A DNA stretch of 64,000 nucleotides from Pyropia yezoensis (taxonomy: Eukaryota > Rhodophyta > Bangiophyceae > Bangiales > Bangiaceae), in assembly GCA_009829735.1 (NCBI GenBank), contig CM020618.1, forward strand, positions 34,076,894-34,140,893, in the 5' to 3' direction. The notes beneath the pieces were generated by a model. It searched no databases, was not told where the DNA came from, and was given only the letters and a program-made list of their open reading frames with translations. Made by a program: the position numbers and the translations under genes. This document shows, piece after piece, positions 44,310 to 52,961 of this stretch (its first letter is position 1; the number at the start of each line of letters is the position of its first letter).

Positions 44310-44631
44310 GGACACCACCCCCGCCGCCGCGGCGGACCGGCGGTCGCTGCTGCTCGGCTGGCGGCTGGCGGCGGCCAAGGCGGCGGGCGCGCCGCCGGTG
44401 CGGTGTGGGGCGTGCCGCGGCGGCGGCACGACGCCCTGCCCCGGCTGTGCGGGGAGCGGGCGGATGAGCCTGGGCGACCGGCTGGTGTGCTCGACGGTCA
44501 CCCGCTCGTGCGTGTGTGCGGTGTGCGGGGGGGGGGGGGACGCCCGGTGGGGGCGGTGTGGGGGGACCGGCGCCCTTGCCGCGTGGCTGGTGGAGGAGGG
44601 GGACGACGGGGGGGGGGCGGGGGGTACTTGA
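43993..44631 (+). CDS. DnaJ-type (CxxCxGxG) zinc-finger protein, BSD2/PSA2-like, probably plastid-targeted
   Basis: The 212-residue product lacks a J domain. The C-terminal ~75 residues carry CxxCxGxG-type repeats: CGACRGGG (from Cys138), CPGCAGSG, CAVCGGGG and a degenerate fourth, WGRCGGTG, in which the first Cys is missing. This module in DnaJ and BSD2-like proteins binds zinc and unfolded clients, and stand-alone versions act in plastid assembly (Rubisco, photosystem I). The N-terminus is rich in Ala, Ser and Arg, lacks acidic residues at first and could be a transit peptide, so plastid localisation is inferred. A 57-base C run encodes 19 prolines between the two parts. If its length is wrong, the true N-terminus is in another frame (an alternative ATG lies at 44198). 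A plus-strand AATAAA follows at about 44914. Confidence 0.72.
44251..44307. repeat. 57-base C run, longest homopolymer in the window
   Basis: A pure C tract inside the DnaJ-type zinc-finger gene, encoding poly-Pro in the called frame. The true length is uncertain. Confidence 0.9.
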
Positions 44632-45666
44632 GCCACTGTGGGGGGTAAGCAGTCTATGGGAGACGCTGCTGACGCAACCGTGAATCCAGTGTACAGAGTC
44701 GAGGCTGTTGGAGTCAACGAGAGCGACGGCAGTCCAAGTGTGGCAGCGGCAGATACGGAAGCGGTGCGGTGGCGGCAGTGGCGGCGGTGGCGGCAGTGAC
44801 GGCAGTCGCGGCAGCGGCGGCAGTGGCTGCGGCAGCGACGAAGGCAGTGGCGGCGGCAGTGGCGGTGACAACAGCGACGGCGGTAGGGATGACAACATCA
44901 TCGCCAGCGTGACCAATAAACCCATCGATAAGTATCAGCCGCCATCGGTGGCCCCAGCCGCCGCCGCCGCCGCCGCCGCCGCTGCCGCCGCTGCTGCTGC
45001 TGCCGCTGCCGCCGCCATCGCGCATACAAGCATGGTGACGGTACTTTCGTCGTCGTCCCCCCCTTCACCCTCAGCCCCTTCCTACTCTCAGATAGGCCGG
45101 AGGGCCTAAACGCACGGTGGGGGGAAGACCGACAAGTCGGCCGGCAATCCCTCCTTCCTGCACACGGCGGCCCCCCCGCCGACCGCCCGACACAAGCAGA
45201 CGCCTCCTCCGCCGCACATCACGTTGTACACCGCCCCGGGGCACCAGAGGCCACAAGGGAGGCAACTCCCCCGACGGGTGTAGCACTCCACCGGATCCAA
45301 TGGCACCACTCCTCGGCTGCGCGCGCGCCCCGCCCGCCGGTCACCCTGGCGCACCGCTCCGCGGCGAGTCGCGCCGCACCGTGTTACGTTACCCTTGGCA
45401 CCACCAGTGAGGGTCGTTTAAGCGGCCACGCACGGGCGGAGGGGGGGCGACAGTGGCATTGCAACTGCTCGCCCCACAGTCCCCTGGCATCGCCGCTCAC
45501 CCAAGAGGGAGATCCCCGCAAGACAGCAATGCGGTCCCCATCCATGACGGTGGCGAACGACTTCCCCAAGGCAACCGTCTGCCAAGACCCATCCTCCCGT
45601 AAGGGCGGGCAGTGCCAGCCTCCTCGTTCGGAGCAACGCCCGTCGGCCACATGGTAGCCCTCCACT
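44632..45666. other. Convergent intergenic region with GGC/AGT-rich DNA
   Basis: Between the plus-strand DnaJ-type gene and the minus-strand aminotransferase. Bases 44755-44890 are built from GGCAGT/GGCGGT units, and 44955-45020 is a GCC/GCT run. Except for a possible small Cys-rich frame (listed separately), no coding signature is evident. Confidence 0.5.
45106..45354 (-). CDS. Possible small cysteine-rich peptide (C-terminal exon or ORF)
   Basis: Reading the minus strand to the TAG at 45106 gives a tail with nine cysteines in about sixty residues (around GSCLPCGLWCPGAVYN, VCLC and AVCRKEG), spaced like a disulphide-rich secreted peptide. The frame has no ATG before 45354, so it would need an upstream exon or a non-ATG start. 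The Cys pattern is not explained by simple repeats. It may equally be untranslated DNA. I do not recognise a family, and no role is proposed. Confidence 0.25.
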   Translation of the reverse strand: MRQGDRRAGRARSRGVVPLDPVECYTRRGSCLPCGLWCPGAVYNVMCGGGGVCLCRAVGGGAAVCRKEGLPADLSVFPPPCV

Positions 45667-47304
45667 CTACGCTGCCTCCTCTGCTGGTGCCTTCTTTCCC
45701 CACGCCCCCCCCTCGATACTCCACCCCGCAGCGGCGCCAGCGGCCAGCCGCCGCCCCGCCTCGGCCAGCACCTCGTCGGGGTGGCAAAACGCAAAGCGCA
45801 CAGGCACCGGAGGCGCACCCCCCGTCTCTTCCCCGGGCGCCCCCGTAGGTTCACTGCCCACCAGGCTCGACACCCCGTCCACGGCATTATCCGCCGCCGC
45901 CGCGGCCGGTGCCGCCCCCCCAAAGGCCGACAGAGGGATTGCCGCAACGCCGCCGAGCGTCAGCTGCCGCGCCGCCTGGTAGTCGACGCGCCCCTCCGTG
46001 CCGGGCGCCACCAACACGCGGCCGCCCGCCGCGTCGGTCAAGGCGGCCACCGCCGGGTGGAGCCCCCCGCCCGGGGAGCGCCCCGCAGCACCTGCCGCGG
46101 CACCGTCGGCGACGACGAAAAAGGCACCGTCAGGAACTACCGGTGACAGGCCAGCAGCGGTCAGCGACGCCACGAGTGCGTCCCGCTTGGCGCGGTAGTC
46201 TGTTGCCAAGTACGTGAAGTAGGTGGAGTGGCCCTCGTACGGTTGAGCTGCTGCCTGCAGCGCCGCCGCCACCGCCGCCTGCGCGGGGTGGGCCGCCGAA
46301 AAGACGGCATACTGCTGCACCGCCGCGACGCGGGCGCTCAGGGAGGAGGGGGCGATCGTCCACCCGACCTTCCAGCCCGTTGCGGAGAAGGTCTTGCCCG
46401 CTGACGACACAGTCACGCAGCGCGCCCCCGCCGACGGGGAAACAGTCGCAAAGGGGGTGTGGGGCAGGTCCTTGTCAAAGGTCAGGTGTTCGTAAACCTC
46501 GTCGGCCAACACGACCGCCGAGGGAGCGACATCGTCGATCGCGGCGGCAATGGCGCGGAGTTCGTCAGCAGTGAACACCTTTCCCGTCGGGTTGTGGGGG
46601 GTGTTGAGAATGACCACCGCCGTGCGGGGGCTGAGGGCGGCCCGAAGCTCGGTCATGTCCAGCCCAAATTGTCGAGAAGATACGGGCAGGCCCCGGGGGC
46701 GCTCGCCTGCACCATCTGCCCGCATCGGCCGTAGCGGCACCCGCCGCGTCACCCCCCCCGCCATGGCCACCGCCCCGTCATATACATCAAAGGCCGGGTC
46801 AATCAGGAGCACCTCCCCCCCAGGGGGCACGAACGCAGCCAAGACCAGCTGCACGGCCTGCGTAGCGCCTACCGTCACGACGATGTGGTCCCGGCCAACC
46901 ACTCCGGTGGGAATCCCTGACACGGCCGCGCCCAGCGACGGAGTGTAGGTCGACGAGAGGGCGTCGAGGAGGACCCGCGAGCCACGGGGCGGCGCGTACT
47001 GCGCAAAGCGGGCGTCCTGCGCAGCGTCAGCGGCGGCCGTGGTGACAAATGCCGGGGGTGGCCACGAGGGAGCTCCCTGCCCCAGGTTGATGGCCCCCAC
47101 TGCGGCAGCCAGGGGCGTAAACTCGAGCCACACGGTCGGCGCAAGGAGGGGGGCCACCCGGTCCGTAGGAGGGGGCAACACAAAGCCCGGGGGTGAGGGC
47201 ATGGTGCCAACCGACCGGCGGCGCAGCAGGGGGAGAGGGGGGGGGTATCTGCGGAGGGTGGCGGTGGCAGCGGCGGCAGAGCGGATAGAGAGGCGTGACC
47301 ACAT
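45667..47304 (-). CDS. PLP-dependent aminotransferase, kynurenine/glutamine transaminase (KAT) type
   Basis: This class I/II fold-type I aminotransferase of 545 residues transfers amino groups from kynurenine, glutamine or aromatic amino acids to 2-oxo acids. Some relatives also cleave cysteine S-conjugates. Seen: an Arg/Ala/Ser-rich presequence (MWSRLSIRSAAAATATLRRY) suggesting mitochondrial or plastid import, INLGQGAPSWPPP, the substrate/PLP motif NTPHNPTGKVF, DEVYEHLTFD, and the Schiff-base lysine Lys304 in SSAGKTFSATGWKVGW, which is very close to the KAT signature. The ATG at 47304 is used; the frame upstream lacks an ATG. A low-complexity Ala/Gly insertion precedes the C-terminal FCHPDEVLAEAGRRL helix. 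It is head-to-head with ATP-citrate lyase across 414 bp. Confidence 0.9.
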   Translation of the reverse strand: MWSRLSIRSAAAATATLRRYPPPLPLLRRRSVGTMPSPPGFVLPPPTDRVAPLLAPTVWLEFTPLAAAVGAINLGQGAPSWPPPAFVTTAAADAAQDARFAQYAPPRGSRVLLDALSSTYTPSLGAAVSGIPTGVVGRDHIVVTVGATQAVQLVLAAFVPPGGEVLLIDPAFDVYDGAVAMAGGVTRRVPLRPMRADGAGERPRGLPVSSRQFGLDMTELRAALSPRTAVVILNTPHNPTGKVFTADELRAIAAAIDDVAPSAVVLADEVYEHLTFDKDLPHTPFATVSPSAGARCVTVSSAGKTFSATGWKVGWTIAPSSLSARVAAVQQYAVFSAAHPAQAAVAAALQAAAQPYEGHSTYFTYLATDYRAKRDALVASLTAAGLSPVVPDGAFFVVADGAAAGAAGRSPGGGLHPAVAALTDAAGGRVLVAPGTEGRVDYQAARQLTLGGVAAIPLSAFGGAAPAAAAADNAVDGVSSLVGSEPTGAPGEETGGAPPVPVRFAFCHPDEVLAEAGRRLAAGAAAGWSIEGGAWGKKAPAEEAA

Positions 47305-47718
47305 GGGGAAGTCCACGAGGTGAAGTGGGGTTGGGTGCGAAGAGGCAGGTTGCTCATGTCCGAGAAGGACGAGGACAGCGAAGTGAGATCTGCCGCGGTA
47401 CAGTACTGCAGTGTAGCATGAAGGTGATCAAGATTTCGACAGAAAGCAATGAAGAGTATGAATACATACATGAAAGCATTTATTTCGCTTGGCATTATGA
47501 TGGATCGACTGTCAGCGATTTGGTACGTGCCATCGCAGCGGATCCGCGTCGTTTCCGAAGTCCGTTGTCTCGAGCCATGTGACTGTGTGGGTGGCTATCT
47601 ACGTGGACGCAGAGTAGCGCCAGTTTTCTTGCCGCATAGTCCCTTTTCCTGCTTCGCGACTGCCGAACAGGAGCCTCTACTGCCTCCTCTGGTCTGTAGT
47701 ACCCTATCGGTTGCGGCC
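47305..47718. promoter_or_regulatory. Short divergent promoter region, aminotransferase / ATP-citrate lyase
   Basis: Only 414 bp separate the two start codons. The central part (about 47400-47530) is A/T-richer than the flanks. No named element was recognised. Confidence 0.5.
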
Positions 47719-49734
47719 ATGGCACCTCCTCCCGCCCCGGCGCAGACTGCCGATGGCAGCGGAGGGGCATCCCTCTTTTCCCCCACCACCCGCGCCCTCT
47801 TTTACAACTACAAGGCCGCGTCGGTGCAGCGGATGCTGGACTTTGACTATGTCTGCCGCCGATCAGCTCCGTCAGTGGCGGCGGTCATCACGCCTGGCGC
47901 GCCAGCCGGGGGCTTTGTCAAGGCCTTTTTTGGCAGCACCGAGGTGGCGCTGCCCGTCTTTCCCACCACTGCCGCAGCCGCCGCGGCCGCACCCGATGCG
48001 GACGTGTTTATCAACTTTGCAAGCTACCGCTCCGCCTATGCCTCCTCCCTGACAGCCGTGCAGGTGCCCTCCATCCGCACGCTGGTGATCATTGCCGAGG
48101 GCGTGCCCGAGCGTCACACCAAGATGCTGATTGCCGCTGCCGCTGCGGCCGGCAAGACCATCATCGGGCCCGCCACTGTGGGCGGCGTCCAGGCGGGGGC
48201 GTTTAAGATTGGCGACGCCGCGGGCACCGTTGACAATATCGTGACGTGCAAGCTTCACCGCCCGGGGAGCGTGGGGTTTGTGTCCAAGTCGGGGGGGCTG
48301 TCCAATGAGATGTACAACGTGCTGGCGCGCACCACCGACGGCCTGTTTGAGGGTATTGCCGTTGGTGGCGACGCGTACCCGGGCACCACTCTCGCTGACC
48401 ACGTTCGTCGTTTCCAGGCGCTGCCGCAGGTCAAGCTCATTGTGGTGCTGGGCGAGCTGGGCGGCGACGACGAGTACATCATTGCGGATGAGCTGGCCGC
48501 GGGGTCCATCACCAAGCCGCTCGTTGCGTGGGTGTCGGGCACGTGCGCGCCCTGGTTCAACGCCGCAGAGGTGCAGTTCGGCCACGCGGGTGCCAAGTCC
48601 ACTTCTGCCAACGACGCGGACGGCAGTGGCAATGCGCGCGACGGGTCGGCTTCGACCAAGCTCGCGGCCCTGCGTGCCGCCGGTGCAACCGTGCCCGAGT
48701 CGTTTGAGGGCTTTGCCGACGCCATCTCGGGGGCGTATGCCAAGCTCCAAGCCGCCGGCGAGGTGGGGGACAAGGACGCAGCCGACGCCTCGGTGGCGCC
48801 CCGCGCACTCCCGGCCGACTACCCGTCGGCCTTGCGGTCGGGGGCTGTCCGCAAGACAACCAACATTGTGTGCACCATCTCGGACGACCGTGGGGAGGAG
48901 CCCACCTACGCGTCCGTACCGTTGTCCGAGCTGATGACGCCCTCCTACGGCGTCGGTGACGCGCTGTCGCTGCTCTGGTTCAAGAAGCTCCTCCCACCGT
49001 GGGCGTCCCGTTTCATCGAGCTCGTATTGGTCACTGCCGCTGACCACGGCCCGTGCGTGTCGGGGGCACACAACACGATCGTGGCGGCGCGGGCTGGCAA
49101 AGACCTCATCTCGTCGCTCTGCTCGGGGCTGCTGACGATTGGCCCCCGCTTTGGCGGTGCCGTCGACGCGGCCGCAATTGCATTCAAGGACGCACAGGAG
49201 CGGGGCGTGCCGCCAGATGAGTTTGTCGAGGGCCTGAAGAAGTGTGGCCGCCGCGTCGAGGGCATTGGCCACCGCATCAAGACGGCAGAGAACCGGGACA
49301 AGCGGGTTGAGCTGCTCTCCCGCTACGCCGCCGAGGCCTTTCCGTCCACCCATGTGCTCGCCTACGCCAAGAGCGTCGAGGCCTACACGCTGACCAAGGC
49401 GAGCAACCTGGTGCTGAACATTGACGGTTGCATCGGCGCCCTCTTTGTCGACATGCTCATGACCGCGGACCAGTTTTCTCCCGCAGAGGTTGACGAGGTG
49501 CTGGAGCTGGGCGCCCTCAATGGGATCTTCGTGGTGAGCCGCTCCATTGGCCTCGTCGGCCACGCGCTGGACCAACGGCGGATGAAGCAGCCGCTCTACC
49601 GCCACCCGTGGGATGACGTCCTGTACGCGTCGCCTGAGCGGCCACCCCCGCGGGAGCACTATGTCCAGGCGACGGCCGCGGCGGCCGCGGCCGCGGCAGC
49701 CAACGGGGCTGCAGGGGAGGGTCTCGATGATTAG
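47719..49734 (+). CDS. ACLB: ATP-citrate lyase, large/catalytic subunit (ACLB type)
   Basis: The enzyme converts citrate, CoA and ATP to acetyl-CoA and oxaloacetate in the cytosol, supplying acetyl units. The 671 residues match the plant/fungal two-subunit arrangement rather than the single fused ACLY chain. Seen: an N-terminal succinyl-CoA-ligase-alpha-like CoA-binding part (SLFSPTTRALFYNYK, GPATVGGVQAGAFKIGD, SKSGGLSNEMYN), the phosphohistidine loop QFGHAGAK (His289), and a citrate-synthase-like domain (ADHGPCVSGAHNTI, RVEGIGHRIK, NLVLNIDGCIGALFVDML, RSIGLVGHALDQRR, YRHPWDDVLY). The ATG at 47719 follows ggccATGG. An Ala-rich tail extends the normal end. The partner ACLA subunit is not in the window. 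Confidence 0.97.
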   Translation: MAPPPAPAQTADGSGGASLFSPTTRALFYNYKAASVQRMLDFDYVCRRSAPSVAAVITPGAPAGGFVKAFFGSTEVALPVFPTTAAAAAAAPDADVFINFASYRSAYASSLTAVQVPSIRTLVIIAEGVPERHTKMLIAAAAAAGKTIIGPATVGGVQAGAFKIGDAAGTVDNIVTCKLHRPGSVGFVSKSGGLSNEMYNVLARTTDGLFEGIAVGGDAYPGTTLADHVRRFQALPQVKLIVVLGELGGDDEYIIADELAAGSITKPLVAWVSGTCAPWFNAAEVQFGHAGAKSTSANDADGSGNARDGSASTKLAALRAAGATVPESFEGFADAISGAYAKLQAAGEVGDKDAADASVAPRALPADYPSALRSGAVRKTTNIVCTISDDRGEEPTYASVPLSELMTPSYGVGDALSLLWFKKLLPPWASRFIELVLVTAADHGPCVSGAHNTIVAARAGKDLISSLCSGLLTIGPRFGGAVDAAAIAFKDAQERGVPPDEFVEGLKKCGRRVEGIGHRIKTAENRDKRVELLSRYAAEAFPSTHVLAYAKSVEAYTLTKASNLVLNIDGCIGALFVDMLMTADQFSPAEVDEVLELGALNGIFVVSRSIGLVGHALDQRRMKQPLYRHPWDDVLYASPERPPPREHYVQATAAAAAAAAANGAAGEGLDD

Positions 49735-50265
49735 ACAGCGTGGGTGCGCCTGCCTCTCTTTCTCTTCCCTTGACCATGTTCCATGGTATTGAATTGTTCG
49801 TCCAGTCTCCCCCTGACAACTCGATCCGCGGACGCGCCTTTCGGTAAGACATCTTGGGTGTATCCTTTGTGATGGGCAAGGGGTGCTCCCGTTAGCCGTC
49901 GTCTACGTGAGCGCACGCACCGCGGACTGGGCGTCTATCGCCAGTCGCCCTGCGTGGTCGGCCCCCCCAGGAGTTCAGCCCCGATCGTGCGCACAGACTC
50001 ACGTCCAGACTCCCTGCGGGTAGTCACCGCCTGCCACCGTACGACGCCCACGACGTCGGCGTGCAGCGTGGCTGCTGGACGGGCCCGGTCGACTGCGTCT
50101 ACCGCCCGATGACAGACATGACCGCGACTGGAGCGCGCGGGTGGCGTTCCCCGCCCCCCCACCCCCTTCCCTCCCCACTCACCCGCCTTCTGCAGCGCTT
50201 CAAGGTCCCCACAGCCCCCGCGATCAGGCCCCCGCCCGCGGCGATCAGAATCCCTTCCGCGGCGA
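49735..50265. other. Convergent intergenic region, ATP-citrate lyase and ASCC2 3' ends
   Basis: No gene seen. The first 150 bp is of balanced composition, the rest C-rich. Both genes end here. Confidence 0.5.
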
Positions 50266-52089
50266 TCAGGGCCCCCCAGCCCGCCGCGCCTTGGCCGCCG
50301 CCCCGGCCTTGCGGTGATGGTTGCCCGCCGCCGCCTTGTTCCGGTCCTGCCGCGCCCGTCGGCGAGCAACCGCCGGGTCAACAGGCCGGCCGTCGCCGCC
50401 GCCGCCGCCGCTGCCGCCGCCACCGCCTCGCCCGCCCCCCCCATCCCCCCGCCCCCCCCCACCACGGTAAGGTCCACCGCTGCCGCTGCCCCCCCCCCGC
50501 CCCCCCCCGCCGCGCCCCCCCCCCCGCCCCCCCCCCTGTGCCCCGTACGCCGACGGCCGAGCGCCGCCAAGGACCTCCTCCTCTTCGTACCCCCAGCCGT
50601 CATCGTCCTCCTCCTCGTCGTCGTCGCTGCCCGCCCCGCCCAGGGAAATCCCGCCCACCCCCCAGCTCCCGTCGTCGTCGTCCACGTCGCCCTCCTCCTC
50701 CTCCAGCAGGTACCTGTAGTCGGGGACATCCCCGCGCTCGGCACGCTCCCGCGCTGCACGAGACGTGCCCGCCGCGACCGCCGGACCCAGCACCCCTTCG
50801 TCTGCGGGGGGGGGCTCCCCGCGTGCCACGGCCGCCGCCGCCTCGGCTGCCGCGGCGCGCTCCGCCTCGGCCGCCGCCTCGGCCGCCGCCGCCGCAGCCG
50901 CGCGGGAGGCGTACCACTCGCGGCCGACGCGGTCGGTGGGGTCGTCGAGCGCCGCGGCGGCGGCGGCCTTGGCGCCACGCCCCAGGGGAGCGGCGGCACC
51001 CTTGCCCACGGCCGCCGCCGCAACGTCCACATCGTCCCGGTGAAAAACGTCAAGCGCGTCCCCGTCAAATACATTGCGGCGGGCCGAAGGGGTGGCTGCC
51101 GTCGTTGCTACCGAGGCTGCCGCCGCTTCCTCGGCGGCAACGGCGGCCGCGTCGGGACGCCAGCCGTCAAACAGCCGCGCAGCGGCCGCGTCGACAGAGC
51201 CGTCGGTGGCGGCGAGGGCGGCAGCGAGCACCGCTGGGGGTTCGGTGGGGAGCAGCTCTGCCAGCTGCGCCACGTCAGCGTCGGGCGCTCCCGCCACCGC
51301 TGCATCGGCGGGCGCGGCCACCGCTGGCGGCGCCACCGTGGCCGCCACGGCCGCCTCGAGCACCCCCGCCAGATCCCCCGCGCGCGCCGCACACCACGCG
51401 GCGAGGCCACCGCCCGCTCCCCCCGCCGCGGCGAGTGCACGGAGGCGGGGCACCCCCCACTGGCCGCCCGAGCCGACCCCCCCTCCCCCAGCGGCGGCCG
51501 CCTCGAGCGCCGCCCCCACGGTGGCGGCCGCAGCGGGCCCCGCGGCCGCCATCCCCACCAGCGCGTCAAGGGCGGCGGCCACCCCTGCCGCGGCGGCCGC
51601 GTCGTGGGCGGGCGGCACCGAGACGGCGGCGCCTGCGGCGGCCGACGTGGCGGCGGCCACAACGTCGCGCGGGGCGGCTGCCAGCAGGGCGGCCGCCACG
51701 TCACGGCCGCCCGCCCCCGGGTAGAGCACCCCCCACCGCAGCAGCGCGGGGCCGTCGAGGGCGGGCGGGACGCCGGCCGCCACCGCCGCCGCGACGGCGG
51801 TGTAGACGCACACGTCGAGGGCGGTGGCGGCAAAGGCGGGCGCCGCTCCGGGACGGGCGCCCAGAATGCCCGCCGCAGCGGGCGCCGCCCGCTCCCGCGG
51901 GGGGGTGCGGGTGGCCAGGAAGGAGGTTACCCACGTGGCCGCCGCGGGCGACAGCGGGGGTGGGGCGGCCAGCGCAACCAGCGCGGCTGACAGGGCGTCA
52001 GCATTGGCGGGCGTGATGCCAGGGGGGGGGGGGTTCTGCAGCACGCTATTGTCCGCGGCCGTGAAGGGGCGGAGGGTTGCGGCGGCCAT
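50266..52089 (-). CDS. ASCC2/Cue3 homologue, CUE-domain subunit of the ASC-1 / RQT complex
   Basis: The family helps the ASCC3/Slh1 helicase split collided, ubiquitinated ribosomes in ribosome quality control, and supports alkylation-damage repair. The 607-residue product starts at ATG 52089 (MAAATLRPF). The N-terminal half is Ala-rich and helical. A CUE ubiquitin-binding domain lies at about residues 270-310 (VAQLAELLPTEPPAVL, DGSVDAAAARLFDG). It is followed by RRNVFDGDALDVF and the KG element that in ASCC2 follow the CUE domain. A strongly acidic stretch and an RGG-rich segment lead to the basic tail RARQDRNKAAAGNHHRKAG, matching the RNKA-x-x-NHxRK ending of ASCC2. The Gly-rich segment contains several C runs and could hold small length errors. 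It is head-to-head with the M16C peptidase gene. Confidence 0.85.
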   Translation of the reverse strand: MAAATLRPFTAADNSVLQNPPPPGITPANADALSAALVALAAPPPLSPAAATWVTSFLATRTPPRERAAPAAAGILGARPGAAPAFAATALDVCVYTAVAAAVAAGVPPALDGPALLRWGVLYPGAGGRDVAAALLAAAPRDVVAAATSAAAGAAVSVPPAHDAAAAAGVAAALDALVGMAAAGPAAAATVGAALEAAAAGGGGVGSGGQWGVPRLRALAAAGGAGGGLAAWCAARAGDLAGVLEAAVAATVAPPAVAAPADAAVAGAPDADVAQLAELLPTEPPAVLAAALAATDGSVDAAAARLFDGWRPDAAAVAAEEAAAASVATTAATPSARRNVFDGDALDVFHRDDVDVAAAAVGKGAAAPLGRGAKAAAAAALDDPTDRVGREWYASRAAAAAAAEAAAEAERAAAAEAAAAVARGEPPPADEGVLGPAVAAGTSRAARERAERGDVPDYRYLLEEEEGDVDDDDGSWGVGGISLGGAGSDDDEEEDDDGWGYEEEEVLGGARPSAYGAQGGGRGGGRGGGGRGGGSGSGGPYRGGGGRGDGGGGRGGGGGSGGGGGDGRPVDPAVARRRARQDRNKAAAGNHHRKAGAAAKARRAGGP

Positions 52090-52961
52090 CGCCGCTACAA
52101 CGGAGGGGGGAGGAGGAGGGTCAGACGGCCACGGCCCAGAAGTAACAGCGGATGAAAAAGAAAAAAGAACAGGGACGCGAGGCGCAGGGGACGGAACGAC
52201 CGCGCAGGTGGAAGGAAAACGAAAGCGACGATGAAGGAGACGCAGAGGCGGCGGCCGACGACGACCGTCAGGCGTGGTGGCCACAAGAGACGCGGCTGGT
52301 CGACGTAGGTCAGGTGCGTCGCGCTGGTCTGTCGTTCTTGGGGCGTGACGGCATCCAGAAGACGCTGCAGCGGGTCTTCGCTGTGAGCAGCCAGCACAGA
52401 CATGAAAGACGAAAACCGAAAGCATTTACACAGGCCAGTCCCGCCGAAGAAGTGGGTTGTCAGATGAAATTGTAGAGCACGGTCATGTGGCACCCCCGTA
52501 CAAACTGCTCATGCCAGTCCAGGAAGAGCGAGTGCCTCCAGAGCGGCGCCGGCCGACGGTCCCGCGGTCTCGGTGGCAAGGCGGTTGCCTGGGTCAAAGG
52601 TCCACTGCCGACTCTGTGTAGGCGCGGCAGCAAGTCGACTACGGCAGCCCGCTCGTCCCACCCTGTGACCTTGCCCGGGTGCGCCCCTCTCGGCGGCCCG
52701 CGTACGTTTGTGAGCCCCCCCCTTATGCTCACCTGTGCGCCTCCCTGCTTCTCGGTCGTAGGCGTCGCTTCCGCCCGGCCCGTGCCGACCGCCGCGGCCT
52801 CTGGGTCGCTGCTGCACCGCTTCCCCGCCGCCTTTGACGGCCCCCGTCACCTCAGCCGGGGACGCCAAGCGGCAGTGCACCCGGAGGGTGCTGGTGGCGC
52901 CCCTGTTGGTGGTGGCACCCGCGTGCACGGCTGGCCACCCCCGCCCCCGCAACCCGTTACC
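52090..52961. promoter_or_regulatory. Divergent region, ASCC2 / M16C peptidase
   Basis: 872 bp separate the start codons. The ASCC2 leader (52095-52140 and beyond) is purine-rich on plus. The plus-strand peptidase frame is open from 52485, so an N-terminal extension (ATG at 52725) could reduce this interval. The middle 52380-52500 is A/T-richer. Confidence 0.45.
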
